Origin: Maricaulis sp034670125
Lineage (GTDB): Bacteria > Pseudomonadota > Alphaproteobacteria > Caulobacterales > Maricaulaceae
Direction: 5' to 3'
Assembly: GCF_034670125.1 (NCBI RefSeq)
Contig: NZ_JAXMOC010000004.1
Span: 186,001 to 250,000, forward strand
Length of the DNA stretch: 64,000 bases
In this document: one piece after another, positions 39,382-48,110 of the stretch
Numbering within the stretch: the first letter of the stretch is position 1
Layout: every line of letters starts with the position of its first letter
The notes under the pieces: model-generated
Databases searched by the model: none
Told to the model about the DNA's origin: nothing
What the model saw: only the letters and a program-made list of their open reading frames with translations
Position numbers and translations under genes: made by a program

Positions 39382-39978
39382 TCAGAGCGTGGTCACCGGT
39401 TCGGCCCAGACAACATAGCGGTCCGGACCGGGTAGCAGGCTGCCGAACGGCCAGCAGGTGACCAGAGCCAGACGGGACGGGCCGATCGCTGGTTCGATGC
39501 CGGAGCGAGCGGCGTCAACGACTTCGGTGGTGGTGACACGATAGTGAAGGGGAGCACCTTCAGCCCGCTCTACAATCACGATGTCACCAGGGGTCAGCCG
39601 TTCGAGGAAGGCAAAATGGGTGTCACGATGGGCGGCGATGACGCTGACCCCGGCCTCGCCGGGCCGGGCGGCCGCGTAGAGCAGGGCCGGTCCGAAGGCG
39701 AGGGCCTCGCCGCCGCCATCGGACAGGACGATCGCGTGTTCGCCAAGAGACGGGACGGAGAGTCGCGCCACGGGCCGAAAATCGGCCCAGGGCCATGGTG
39801 TGGACGCGGACTCTCCGTCGATTGCGCGGGTCCAGGCCTGTGCAAGCAGAACCTGCGCAATATCAGCCTTCACCCCCAGCCAGGTCCCCTGCGCAAAGAC
39901 AGTGAGACCGGTCGCCAACAGGCCGAGGGCCACAAGGCGGGAGGGAGGAAAGCGGAAGGCGGCAAAGCGGATCACCAC
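39382..39978 (-). CDS. Class GN sortase
   Basis: A 198-residue sortase of the type found in marine Gram-negatives. Catalytic residues are visible: His117 in VIAAHRDTHF, Cys175 in LALVTCWPFG, Arg187 in PGPDRYVVW. An N-terminal membrane helix (LVALGLLATGLTVFAQ) places the domain in the periplasm. It is paired with its predicted substrate gene immediately upstream, the classic 'marine proteobacterial sortase target' arrangement. The start is GTG, with a second GTG at 39975 overlapping the substrate gene's TGA (GTGA), so 39975 is an equally likely start. Confidence 0.93.
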   Translation of the reverse strand: MVIRFAAFRFPPSRLVALGLLATGLTVFAQGTWLGVKADIAQVLLAQAWTRAIDGESASTPWPWADFRPVARLSVPSLGEHAIVLSDGGGEALAFGPALLYAAARPGEAGVSVIAAHRDTHFAFLERLTPGDIVIVERAEGAPLHYRVTTTEVVDAARSGIEPAIGPSRLALVTCWPFGSLLPGPDRYVVWAEPVTTL

Positions 39979-42194
39979 AAGCGCTCCTCGCGCCGGGTGA
40001 TCAGCCAGATCAGGGCGAGGACCATCATCAGGCCGCCCAGGATCAGGAAGATTTCGCGCGGCGTTGCCGTGGCGGGCAGGGCCAGTCCGGCGCTGCCAGC
40101 GGCGGTTCCATCGGTCATTGGCGCAGGCCGTGCGGCGAACAGTCGGGCATCGGCGGAGGCGTGGCGGACCGCGGGCGCATGCTCGCGTTCGACGGCGTTC
40201 AGGTTCCAGCCGTCCGGCACCATCGCAGGGACCTCACGGCTCGCCAACGCAGTCTCATCCGGTCGGGCCGGAGTCACATCAACCGCGACCAGGCTTGTCA
40301 GTCGGGACACCAGGCTGAAGGCGAGGGCGGTTTCCAGAACGGCCGCGTCGATGCGGTTGGCGGGGACATCCTGGAAGCGGGTCTCCTCGAGGGCGCGAAT
40401 GCGATTGCGACCGAACAGGGTGGCGATTCCGTGGCCGTCCCGGGCGTCTGCCAGTGAAAGGGTCTGGCGCCACGGCGCGTCGGCGGTTTGACCTTCGATG
40501 ACCATGTATCCGTCGCGGCCGGCCAGGCGGGCGGTCAGCGTGACCGGTTCCCCATGATAGAGGTCGGGCAGCGGCGCCGGCCAGATCTCGCTCAGCGATC
40601 CGTCCGGGAACAGCGCGTCCAGATCGGTCATGACCGGGCGTTCCAGCGCGGTGAACAGTTCGGCCATGCGCGCCTCGACTTCGCTGACCTGTCCGATTTG
40701 CGTGGCGGTGCCACGGCCGAGACGGGCGGCGCGGCTCATGAAATAGCCGTTCGGTGCCGATCCGATTCCGACCGGGAACAGGCGTGAGCGACCGAGCCCG
40801 GCCTCGATGGCGGCGAAAAGTTCTGCTTCATTGCCGATCGCGCCGTCGGTCAGGAAGACGATCTGGCGGACGCGGCTGTCATCATCGGGGCTGGCATCGT
40901 GCAGGGCCGCGTTGAGGGCCGGCAGCATGACCGTGCCGCCTTGCGCCTCCAGCCTGCGGGCAAAGGCGAGGGCGATGGCGACATTGCCCCGGGTGGCATC
41001 AACCGCCTGCGGGAAGACCTGCTCCATCGTGTTGTCAAAGCGGATGACATTGAAGCGGTCGCCTGGCTCCAGGCGTTGCAGGGCCGTGATCAGCGCGGCG
41101 CGGGCCTGGCGCATGGAGGCGCCGCCCATCGACCCGGAATTGTCGATCACGAAAATGGTCTCGCGAGCTCGCCGCGGCGTGTCGTTTCCCAGCTCCGCTG
41201 GCGGCAGGACCTGGGCCAGCAAATAGGTCTCGCCCTGCCACTCTTCGACAAAAAGGGCGGCGCTGGCGGCCGTCGGGTTGGCCGGGCGCCAGGTCAGGAC
41301 AAAATCGTGATTGGCCGGTATCGGGCCGTCGGCAAGGGTGATGCGGGCGGAACCATCGGTTTGTCGTTCGACCAGGGTGGCATGGTAGAGGCTGGCGATA
41401 TCGCCCAGCGCAAAGCCGGCGTCGAGGCGGGCGGTGATCGTGACGGGCAGGCGCAGCCGGTCGCGCGGTTCGGCCGAGGATGGCATGACAGGCGGGGTAA
41501 TGCGGGACGCGTCGGACACAGCGGGGCTGTTGGTCGACACCATCTGTAATCCGTCACCGTCCGGAATATAGCGCGGGGTCAGACCGAGTGGCTGGGTCAG
41601 CCGGTAGCGACCGTCGGAAAATCGCGCCACGTCCTGATACTCGAACTGGACGATGATGGTCTCGCCCGGCCCGATATTGGCGACCGAGGTAGTGAACATG
41701 TTGGGTCGCTCCTGCTCGACCAGGCTGGCGCGCTGGCCGTTGGCACGGGCGGCCTCATACGTCCGGCGGGCGGCCTGGCGTTCCTGGATTTCGCCTTCGA
41801 TGAAGCGGTCGCCGACTTGCATGCGCAGCCGGTCGACACCGCTGTCTTCCGGCATCGGAAACACATAGGTGGCTTCGACCCAGGCGTCGGTCGGGTTCTC
41901 GAAACGCTGGGTAATGGTGGCGCGCACGACCGGTCCGGAGATGTCGAAACTGATATCGGTCGCCACCATCGGTGCGGGAATGTAGCGGCCGGGCTGTATG
42001 GTCTTGATGAGGAGGGCGCCCTCATTGATCTCGGACAGGCGGACCATGTCACTTTCACCGATCTCGACCGGGTCGGGCACATCCGCTCGCGCGTCCGACC
42101 AGAGCAGCGCCGAGGCGGCGAGCACCGCGATGGCGAGTGTGAGCGCGAACCAGGCCTGTGAGCCTGCCGGATGATGCGTGTGTGCGGCCGCCAT
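39972..42194 (-). CDS. Marine proteobacterial sortase target protein (VIT-VWA)
   Basis: A 740-residue exported protein with N-terminal hydrophobic segment (ALTLAIAVLAASALLW), a VIT domain in residues about 45-180 (VRATITQRFENPTDAWVEAT), a VWA domain with the MIDAS motif DNSGSMGG near residue 348, and a C-terminal sorting signal: LPATATPRE at about 706-714, hydrophobic helix and RREERLW tail. The class GN sortase gene follows with a 4-base overlap, so it presumably attaches this protein to an envelope structure. ATG 42194 has GGGGAGG upstream; the longer frame is not credible. Confidence 0.92.
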   Translation of the reverse strand: MAAAHTHHPAGSQAWFALTLAIAVLAASALLWSDARADVPDPVEIGESDMVRLSEINEGALLIKTIQPGRYIPAPMVATDISFDISGPVVRATITQRFENPTDAWVEATYVFPMPEDSGVDRLRMQVGDRFIEGEIQERQAARRTYEAARANGQRASLVEQERPNMFTTSVANIGPGETIIVQFEYQDVARFSDGRYRLTQPLGLTPRYIPDGDGLQMVSTNSPAVSDASRITPPVMPSSAEPRDRLRLPVTITARLDAGFALGDIASLYHATLVERQTDGSARITLADGPIPANHDFVLTWRPANPTAASAALFVEEWQGETYLLAQVLPPAELGNDTPRRARETIFVIDNSGSMGGASMRQARAALITALQRLEPGDRFNVIRFDNTMEQVFPQAVDATRGNVAIALAFARRLEAQGGTVMLPALNAALHDASPDDDSRVRQIVFLTDGAIGNEAELFAAIEAGLGRSRLFPVGIGSAPNGYFMSRAARLGRGTATQIGQVSEVEARMAELFTALERPVMTDLDALFPDGSLSEIWPAPLPDLYHGEPVTLTARLAGRDGYMVIEGQTADAPWRQTLSLADARDGHGIATLFGRNRIRALEETRFQDVPANRIDAAVLETALAFSLVSRLTSLVAVDVTPARPDETALASREVPAMVPDGWNLNAVEREHAPAVRHASADARLFAARPAPMTDGTAAGSAGLALPATATPREIFLILGGLMMVLALIWLITRREERLW

Positions 42195-42213
42195 GCGAAC
42201 CTCCCCGTCATGT

Positions 42214-42256
42214 GCCGGTCGCCTCGCGTTGCGAGGGTGCGTGCGGGGCGACCGGC
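42214..42256. other. Inverted repeat in the aspartate aminotransferase/sortase-target gap
   Basis: A perfect 10-bp inverted repeat (GCCGGTCGCC / GGCGACCGGC) with a 23-base spacer that has its own small complementarity. It lies just upstream of the sortase target ribosome site and could be a cis-acting element or leader hairpin. No T-run. Confidence 0.4.
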
Positions 42257-42487
42257 TTCCCTGTCCACGGTCACGCTGTGCCCCGATCGCGATTGGGACA
42301 GGGCGGTAATGCGGCGATTGCGGGGAAAATTGGGGCCATGTCAGGGCGGTCGCCCGGGGTCGACATGATGGCGAGCCATGCATATTCGCTGCCTTGGCAT
42401 GGCGATCTTGCACGGCTGGGGGATTGGCGGGCCGGGCGAGCGGGACTAGGCTTTTGCCTTCCAGTCGACCTTCACCGGGACATCATC

Positions 42488-43693
42488 ATGACCTTCACGC
42501 CGTCCGCCGCGCTCCAGCGCGTCAAACCCTCCGCCACGCTTGCCGTCACCCAGAAGGCGCGCGAACTCAAGGCCAAGGGGATTGACGTGATCTCGCTCGG
42601 TGCCGGTGAACCGGATTTCGACACACCTGACCACATCAAAGAGGCGGCGATTGCTGCCATTCACCGCGGTGAGACGAAGTACACCAATGTCGATGGCACG
42701 CCGGCACTCAAGAACGCGATCATCAAGAAGTTCCGGCGCGACAACGGCCTCGATTATGTCGCCAACCAGATCCACGTCTCCACCGGCGGCAAGCCCGTCA
42801 TCTACAATGCGCTGCTGGCCAGTCTGAATACCGGTGACGAAGTCATCATCCCGGCGCCCTACTGGGTGAGTTATCCGGAGATGGTCCGCCTGGTCGGCGG
42901 GACACCGGTCGTGGTCAAGGCCGGGATCGAGCACCGTTTCAAGATCAGCCCGGACCAGCTCGCCGCCGCGATCACACCGAGCACCCGCTGGCTGATCCTC
43001 AATTCGCCGTCCAACCCGACCGGCATGGGCTATACCCGCGACGAGCTGCGCGCCCTCGCGGACGTGCTGCTGGACCATCCGCATGTCTGGGTGATGACGG
43101 ACGACATGTATGAGCACATCGTCTATCCGGGGTTTGAGTTCGCGACCATCGCCGAGGTCGAGCCGAAGCTCTATGACCGGACCCTGACGATGAACGGGGT
43201 ATCGAAGGCCTATTCCATGACCGGCTGGCGGATCGGTTATGCCGGTGGACCGGCGGCGCTGATCAAGGAGATGGGCAAGGTTGCCTCCCAGACCACCTCC
43301 AACCCGTGTTCGATCTCCCAGGCGGCGGCGGTTGAAGCGCTCAATGGCGATCATTCATTCCTGGAAGCTCGCAACGCGGCGTTCCTGCGGCGCCGCGACA
43401 AGGTGCTGGAAGCCATCAACGGGTCGGACGGGCTGGTCGCGCCGACACCGGAAGGCGCCTTTTATGTGTTTGCCGATTGCTCTGGCACGATCGGCAAGAG
43501 AACCCCGGATGGGACCGTGATCAACAATGATACGGATTTCTGCGCGGCCTTGCTCGGGTCCGAAGCGGTGGCTGCCGTGCCTGGCATTGCGTTCGGACTG
43601 GAGCCCGGTTTTCGCATCTCCTACGCCACATCGGATGAAGCCCTCGCCGAGGCCGGAAAGCGGATCCAGAGGTTTTGCGCCTCACTCCGTTAG
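42488..43693 (+). CDS. Aspartate/aromatic aminotransferase family (class I) enzyme
   Basis: A 401-residue fold-type I PLP enzyme matching alphaproteobacterial AspC/AatA: TFTPSAALQRVKPSATLAVT, ISLGAGEPDFDTPDHI, HRGETKYTNVDGTPALK, STGGKPVIYNALLASL, SPSNPTGMGYT, LTMNGVSKAYSMTGWRIGYA with the PLP lysine in SKAYSM, and FRISYATSDEAL near the end. It transfers amino groups between aspartate and 2-oxoglutarate. The start at 42488 is the family N-terminus; a longer upstream frame (to 42158) crosses the opposite-strand target gene and is rejected. Confidence 0.94.
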   Translation: MTFTPSAALQRVKPSATLAVTQKARELKAKGIDVISLGAGEPDFDTPDHIKEAAIAAIHRGETKYTNVDGTPALKNAIIKKFRRDNGLDYVANQIHVSTGGKPVIYNALLASLNTGDEVIIPAPYWVSYPEMVRLVGGTPVVVKAGIEHRFKISPDQLAAAITPSTRWLILNSPSNPTGMGYTRDELRALADVLLDHPHVWVMTDDMYEHIVYPGFEFATIAEVEPKLYDRTLTMNGVSKAYSMTGWRIGYAGGPAALIKEMGKVASQTTSNPCSISQAAAVEALNGDHSFLEARNAAFLRRRDKVLEAINGSDGLVAPTPEGAFYVFADCSGTIGKRTPDGTVINNDTDFCAALLGSEAVAAVPGIAFGLEPGFRISYATSDEALAEAGKRIQRFCASLR

Positions 43694-43732
43694 CTATAGA
43701 TTATATTGATACGAGACCCAATAAATCCTGAT

Positions 43733-43761
43733 TTGAATTATAGAGTCCCGCACCCTACATA
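43733..43761 (+). promoter_or_regulatory. Putative sigma70-type promoter of the dps gene
   Basis: TTGAAT (43733-43738), a 17-base spacer and TACATA (43756-43761) in an AT-rich upstream region of the ferritin-like gene; the start codon is 50 bases downstream. The AT-rich block just upstream (CTATAGATTATATTGATACG) could hold an oxidative-stress regulator site, but no defined motif is recognised. Confidence 0.6.
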
Positions 43762-43811
43762 GGGGTCAACGCAGCGGAAATTCCGCCAGCAAGGCAATCA
43801 AGGAGAACGAC

Positions 43812-44279
43812 ATGGGTATCAATATGGGACTGACCGACACGCAGCGTGAAGCCATGGCCAACGCGGTGACGGCCGTCCTGGCGGACACCTATGCGCTCTA
43901 TTTCAAGACGCATGTCTACCACTGGAACGTCACCGGCCCGCGCTTCCATGACCTGCACGCCCTTTTCGAGACTCAGTATAATGAATTGTGGATGGCGACC
44001 GATGTCATCGCAGAGCGGATACGAGCCCTCGACGTCGTCGCTCCTCGCTCCTACGGCGAGATGACCGACGCAGCGTCAATCAAGTCGGGCGGAGACGCTA
44101 CCGAGGCCAATGACATGCTGCGTGATCTCCTGAAAGGGCACGAGACCGTGGTCGCGACCATCCGCAAGGCCCTGACCCTCGCGTCGGAGCATGGCGACGA
44201 AGCTACGGCCGACATCCTGACGCCGCGTCTGACCGAGCACGAAAAGTCCGCATGGATGCTTCGCTCGACGATCGGCTGA
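43812..44279 (+). CDS. dps: Dps family DNA-binding ferritin-like protein
   Basis: A 155-residue protein with the Dps ferroxidase signature YHWNVTGPRFHDLHALFE (His37 region), TQYNELWMATDVIAERI and the final HEKSAWMLRSTIG. Dps dodecamers oxidise Fe(II) with peroxide, store iron and protect DNA. A ribosome site AAGGAGAA precedes the ATG, and promoter elements are seen at 43733-43761. A strong terminator follows 26 bases after the stop, so it is monocistronic. A structured RNA candidate follows on the opposite strand. Confidence 0.95.
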   Translation: MGINMGLTDTQREAMANAVTAVLADTYALYFKTHVYHWNVTGPRFHDLHALFETQYNELWMATDVIAERIRALDVVAPRSYGEMTDAASIKSGGDATEANDMLRDLLKGHETVVATIRKALTLASEHGDEATADILTPRLTEHEKSAWMLRSTIG

Positions 44280-44305
44280 TTGTCCCGGCGAGGTATGTGA
44301 TGAAC

Positions 44306-44335
44306 GCCCCGGCACCCCAGGTGTCGGGGCTTTTT
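44306..44335 (+). terminator. Rho-independent terminator after dps
   Basis: A 10-bp stem GCCCCGGCAC / GTGTCGGGGC with one G-T pair, 5-base loop CCCAG, then TTTTT. Confidence 0.92.
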
Positions 44336-44363
44336 CATGCCCGGACGTGCAGTTGGTCCGGAC

Positions 44364-44395
44364 AAAAAAATGCCCCGACTCCAAGAGCCGGGGCA
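44364..44395 (-). terminator. Rho-independent terminator of the small RNA candidate
   Basis: On the minus strand TGCCCCG / CGGGGCA (7-bp stem; two further inner pairs, one of them G-T, are possible) is followed by a run of seven T (plus strand A-run at 44364-44370). It could also end readthrough from the LysR gene at 44715. Confidence 0.85.
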
Positions 44396-44551
44396 GTGAT
44401 GGTTGTGCGGGCCGGGGAGCCCGAAGGATATGGCGCCGGGTCCGAAAGGGGAGGAGAGGGACCCGGCGCGATCTTGCGCGCCCAAATGGGGAGGAGGGGC
44501 GCACAAAACTCAGAAAGGGGAAATCTGAGGAGCGGCGTGATCGCCGCGTCG
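44364..44551 (-). ncRNA. Candidate small RNA with four C-rich hairpin loops
   Basis: On the minus strand a series of hairpins follows a plausible promoter (44586-44558). They are: 44547-44532 (stem GCGGCG/CGCCGC), 44529-44509 (CTCAGA/TCTGAG, loop TTTCCCCTT), 44502-44478 (GCGCCC/GGGCGC, loop CTCCTCCCCATTT), 44469-44433 (GCGCCGGGTCC/GGACCCGGCGC, loop CTCTCCTCCCCTTTC), 44423-44408 (CGGGC/GCCCG, loop TCCCCG), and a terminator hairpin 44395-44371 followed by a T-run (A-run 44370-44364 on the plus strand). Four loops thus carry CCCC or CCTCC, complementary to Shine-Dalgarno sequences. This fits the anti-SD 'cuckoo'/alpha-r14 type of alphaproteobacterial sRNAs. No protein frame explains this region. 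Confidence 0.7.
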
Positions 44552-44557
44552 GGTGGG

Positions 44558-44586
44558 TATATGTGTGATTGTTGCCGCGAGCGGAA
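44558..44586 (-). promoter_or_regulatory. Putative promoter of the small RNA
   Basis: On the minus strand TTCCGC (44586-44581) is followed after 17 bases by CATATA (44563-44558), about 7 bases upstream of the first hairpin. The -35 match is weak. Confidence 0.4.
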
Positions 44587-44714
44587 GCGCCATCGCGTCA
44601 TGTCTGATATGCAAAAATCGAGATTTGACACAAAGTTGCCATGCAATGCCGGATAGGCAAGCTGGCCCACTCACAAGTGACTGATTTTCCGGTGCCAGCC
44701 GGGCGAAAATGTGG

Positions 44715-45608
44715 CTAGCTCTGCCAGCGGCGCGCCTGCTCGATCAGAAAATCCCGGAAGGCGACAATGCGTCGTGAGCCGCGCAGTTCGCTGGGATAGA
44801 CGAAGAACACCTCGAAATCGGGTCCGTCGAGGTCGGGCAGCACGCGGACCAGGTTCTTGTTCTCCCGGGCCACATAGTCGGGCAGTGCGGCGATTCCCAT
44901 GCCGGCCTCGACGGCTTTCATCACGCCATAAATGGTATTGACCTCGATCACTGCCGGGCGGGGTGCGGCGCCGTCCGCGCGACCGGCTTTTGCCGCCCAG
45001 TCAAGGCCGGGGATGGGGGCCAGCTGTGGCGGGCCATAATAGATGATCGCGTGGTCATCCAGCTCGGTCGGCGCACTTGGGGCCCCTTTGCGCTCGATAT
45101 AGTCGTGGCTGGCATAAAGGTGCTGGCGTACGGACAGGAGTTTGCGCTGGACAAGATCATTCTGCGTCGATGGCCAGGGCCGGATGCCGACTTCCGCTTC
45201 CAGGCCGGCCAGGTCGAGTTCGTGGTCATCGAGCATCAGGCGGATGCGGATATTGGGATACTCATTGTTGAACTCGGCCAGGCGCGGCGCCAGCCAGATT
45301 GCCCCGAGGGCGGTCGGCGCGGTCACCTTCAACTCGCCGGACGGCTCGTCGCGGGCGTCATGCACATGGGCTTCCGCGATGGCAACCTTGGAGGCGATCT
45401 CGTGGGCCGCACCGTAGAGCAGATTGCCTGGCTCGGTCGGGATCAGTCCGCGCGCGTGCCGGTGGAACAATGTCACACCGAGATCATCCTCCAAGGCGGC
45501 GATCTGGCGGCTGACGGCGGACTGCGACAGACCCAGCATCTCGGCGGCCTTGGTCAGGGACCCGGCCTGCGCCGCGGCGTGAAAGGTTTTCAGCTTGTCC
45601 CAGTCCAT
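44715..45608 (-). CDS. LysR-family transcriptional regulator
   Basis: A 297-residue regulator: N-terminal winged HTH (MDWDKLKTFHAAAQAGSLTK, LGLSQSAVSRQIAALEDDLG) followed by the periplasmic-binding-like effector domain (ELKVTAPTALGAIWLAPRLA, VEAGMGIAALPDYVARE). Start ATG 45608 was preferred because a GGGGGAG site lies nine bases upstream; ATG 45617 leaves no spacing. Its target and effector are unknown. The nearest gene upstream on the same strand is DUF547, 65 bases away. Confidence 0.92.
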   Translation of the reverse strand: MDWDKLKTFHAAAQAGSLTKAAEMLGLSQSAVSRQIAALEDDLGVTLFHRHARGLIPTEPGNLLYGAAHEIASKVAIAEAHVHDARDEPSGELKVTAPTALGAIWLAPRLAEFNNEYPNIRIRLMLDDHELDLAGLEAEVGIRPWPSTQNDLVQRKLLSVRQHLYASHDYIERKGAPSAPTELDDHAIIYYGPPQLAPIPGLDWAAKAGRADGAAPRPAVIEVNTIYGVMKAVEAGMGIAALPDYVARENKNLVRVLPDLDGPDFEVFFVYPSELRGSRRIVAFRDFLIEQARRWQS

Positions 45609-45673
45609 GCCCGGCATCTCCCCCGATTGGAATCAATGCGGGCAGTCTAGACACAAAGTGGCAAAGCGCGAGC

Positions 45674-46876
45674 CTAGCGGTTGGTCTCGCCTTCGCTGTC
45701 AGGGGCATTGTCGGACGCTTGGTCGGACGGCAGGTCCGGATCGATGGTCGGCAGGTCTGTGGTAAAGACCTCGCCATAGCGGCCTTCATTGATCAGCTCG
45801 ATCCGCCGTTCGCGGACCGCGGTCAGCAGGATTGCCGCGTTCGGCGGCAGGGTCGCGCAATTGGCGACCACGCCGGTCGGCTGGGATTGTGGGCCGCTGC
45901 CAAAGGCGAATGATGTCATGGTGGACGGGCCGGCGACGCCTGTACAGCGGCGCGAGCCATTGATCATGTCGGCGATCTGCCAGTCCGACACCCGCGCGGA
46001 GACAGGGCGATCAACGTCGATCTGCTCGGCGGTTTCCTCGTTGGCGTACTGGCGCAGATGGGAGCGGAGATCGGCGTCGAAATCCGGGAACAGAACGCGC
46101 GCCTCATCATAGACCTCCGAGACTCGCAGCTCGCGATTGTTGACCTCGACCCCGCGCAGGGAGTTGACGAATTCGCGGGCCGTCCCATCCAGCTGCTGCC
46201 ACACCGCATTTCCCGTATAGGCGGAGCGACGCAGCTCCGGGCTTCCCACAGAGCCATTGAAAAAGCCGTACATGACCCGAGGGTCGTCCCAATTGGCATA
46301 GACAATGCCGTGGCGGATGTCGTTGAGGCTGAGGCGTTGTCCCTCAACGGTCAGGATCTTGGCATCGAACACGTTCTCATCGGTTCCGTGGGCCTCCATG
46401 CGGTCGATCCAGTGAACCGGGTAGTTCAGCATGGTCTGTTCGATGATGGCGACGTTGTAGAGGTTGAACCAGTAGGCCAGTTGTTCGTCGCGGTTGAGCC
46501 GGGCAAGGCCACCGAACTGGTCAGGCAGGGCCTCCAGATCTTCGCGCATGAAGGTAATGGCTTCGCTGTATTCATCGTTGAGCACGTGATAGACGACGCG
46601 ATTGCCTTCATGCCGGTAGCGGCTGGTGTTCGCGGTGTTGATGCGGGTGCCGGTCAGCACCGGACGGTCACGCTCCGGCATCCGGTCCATCGGTGGAACG
46701 TTGAGCACGATGCCGCGCAGGATCACCGACCAGCCCTCGTGGTCAATGACCAGGTTTGAATTTTCGTTCGCCTGCGCGAAGACGGACAGGTTTGTCGGCG
46801 TCTGGGCGTGAGCCGCACCTGCGGGCACTGCAGCCAAGGCAATCAGGGCGATGCTGGCAAGGAATGTACGACGCAT
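45674..46876 (-). CDS. Exported DUF547 domain protein
   Basis: A 400-residue exported protein: signal peptide (LASIALIALAAVPAGAAHAQ) and a DUF547 domain with LNRDEQLAYWFNLYNVAIIE, LSLNDIRHGIVYANWDDPRV, YGFFNGSVGSPELRRSAYTG. DUF547 may be a transglutaminase/papain-like fold; the function is unproven. The C-terminal part carries a VANCATLPPNAAILLT segment. GGAGA lies before ATG 46876; longer frames starting at 47020 read into the intergenic region. Confidence 0.88.
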   Translation of the reverse strand: MRRTFLASIALIALAAVPAGAAHAQTPTNLSVFAQANENSNLVIDHEGWSVILRGIVLNVPPMDRMPERDRPVLTGTRINTANTSRYRHEGNRVVYHVLNDEYSEAITFMREDLEALPDQFGGLARLNRDEQLAYWFNLYNVAIIEQTMLNYPVHWIDRMEAHGTDENVFDAKILTVEGQRLSLNDIRHGIVYANWDDPRVMYGFFNGSVGSPELRRSAYTGNAVWQQLDGTAREFVNSLRGVEVNNRELRVSEVYDEARVLFPDFDADLRSHLRQYANEETAEQIDVDRPVSARVSDWQIADMINGSRRCTGVAGPSTMTSFAFGSGPQSQPTGVVANCATLPPNAAILLTAVRERRIELINEGRYGEVFTTDLPTIDPDLPSDQASDNAPDSEGETNR

Positions 46877-47049
46877 GGGCTTGTCTCCACTCACGGAACG
46901 AATGCGCGACTGCGCTTTTATCGGCGCGAATCTAGCCCGACATGCCGCCAAGGCAAGGGGGACTGGCGTTAAATGAATTCCATGTTGCCGGTCCGGCATG
47001 CTCTGACGGAGACGCCACATTGCGCCTCCCGGAACCGTCCACGACCGGC

Positions 47050-47994
47050 CTATTCCTGCGACGCGAGGAAACGTTCGGCATCAAGGGCAGCCATGCAGCC
47101 CATGCCGGCCGCGGTGACAGCCTGACGATAGATGTCGTCGGTCACGTCGCCCGCGGCAAACACGCCGGGAATGGAGGTTTTTGGCGTTCCCGGCTCGACC
47201 ACCAGATAACCGCCCTCCTTGGTCTCGAGCTGTCCCACGAACAGCTCTGTCGCCGGCGCATGCCCGATCGCCACGAAAAACCCGTGGGCCGGGATGTCAG
47301 TGGTCGTGCCGGTCTTGACGTTTTTCACGCGGACTGCGGTCACGCCGGCCGGATCACTGTCCCCGAGCACTTCTTCGACTTCACTGTCCCACACCACTTC
47401 GATCTTCTCGTGCTTGAACAGGCGGTCCTGCATCACTTTCTCGGCCCGCAGGCTGTCGCGGCGGTGGACCAGCGTGACCTTGGAGGCGAAATTGGTCAGG
47501 AAGAGCGCTTCCTCGACGGCGGTGTTGCCGCCGCCGACCACGACGACTTCCTTGCCGCGATAGAAGAAACCGTCACAGGTCGCACAGGCCGACACGCCAA
47601 AGCCCTGGAATTTCTGCTCGCTCTCCAGGCCCAGCCATTTGGCCTGGGCACCGGTGGCGATGATGACGCTGTCAGCCGTGTAAACCGTGCCGCTGTCACC
47701 CTTGAGCACGAAGGGGCGGGCGTTCAGATCCGCCTCGACAATGATGTCGGCGACCATGTCGGTGCCGACCTTTTCAGCCTGCTCGCGCATCTGGTCCATC
47801 AGCCAGGGGCCCTGGATCACGTCGGCGAAGCCGGGATAGTTCTCGACATCGGTGGTGATCGTCAGCTGGCCGCCCGGCTGCAAACCGGCGATCAGCGTCG
47901 GCTCGAGCATGGCGCGGGCCGCATAGATGGCAGCGGTGTATCCGGCAGCGCCGGAGCCGATGATGATCAGGCGCGAGTGGCGCGTCTCGGACAT
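47050..47994 (-). CDS. trxB: Thioredoxin-disulfide reductase
   Basis: A 314-residue FAD flavoprotein that reduces thioredoxin with NADPH. The N-terminal FAD loop IIGSGAAGYTAAIYAARA, the redox-active CATC (Cys137/Cys140 in SACATCDGFF) and the NADPH-binding GGGNTAVEEALFLTNFA are present, with GVFAAGDVTDDIYRQAVTAA at the C-terminus. The length is typical. ATG 47994 has GAGG upstream. Genes for a DUF442-type protein and ELM1 follow upstream on the same strand. Confidence 0.97.
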   Translation of the reverse strand: MSETRHSRLIIIGSGAAGYTAAIYAARAMLEPTLIAGLQPGGQLTITTDVENYPGFADVIQGPWLMDQMREQAEKVGTDMVADIIVEADLNARPFVLKGDSGTVYTADSVIIATGAQAKWLGLESEQKFQGFGVSACATCDGFFYRGKEVVVVGGGNTAVEEALFLTNFASKVTLVHRRDSLRAEKVMQDRLFKHEKIEVVWDSEVEEVLGDSDPAGVTAVRVKNVKTGTTTDIPAHGFFVAIGHAPATELFVGQLETKEGGYLVVEPGTPKTSIPGVFAAGDVTDDIYRQAVTAAGMGCMAALDAERFLASQE

Positions 47995-48110
47995 GGTCGA
48001 ACCTCGAAGTCGTTTCGGGGGCGTGCCCCGGCATGGGAGTGATTGGGGTCTATATAGGCAATCGTTCGGACTTTGCCTGCCCGGCGTTGCAGTCCGGCTT
48101 TTGCGCCGGT

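Noticed and set aside
42158..42487. 110-codon upstream extension of the aminotransferase frame
   Set aside because: It overlaps the opposite-strand sortase-target start and the family start is at 42488.
44252..44656. Small frames over the dps-LysR gap
   Set aside because: The region has the hairpin/terminator pattern of an RNA gene; the peptides have no recognisable pattern and cross the terminator.
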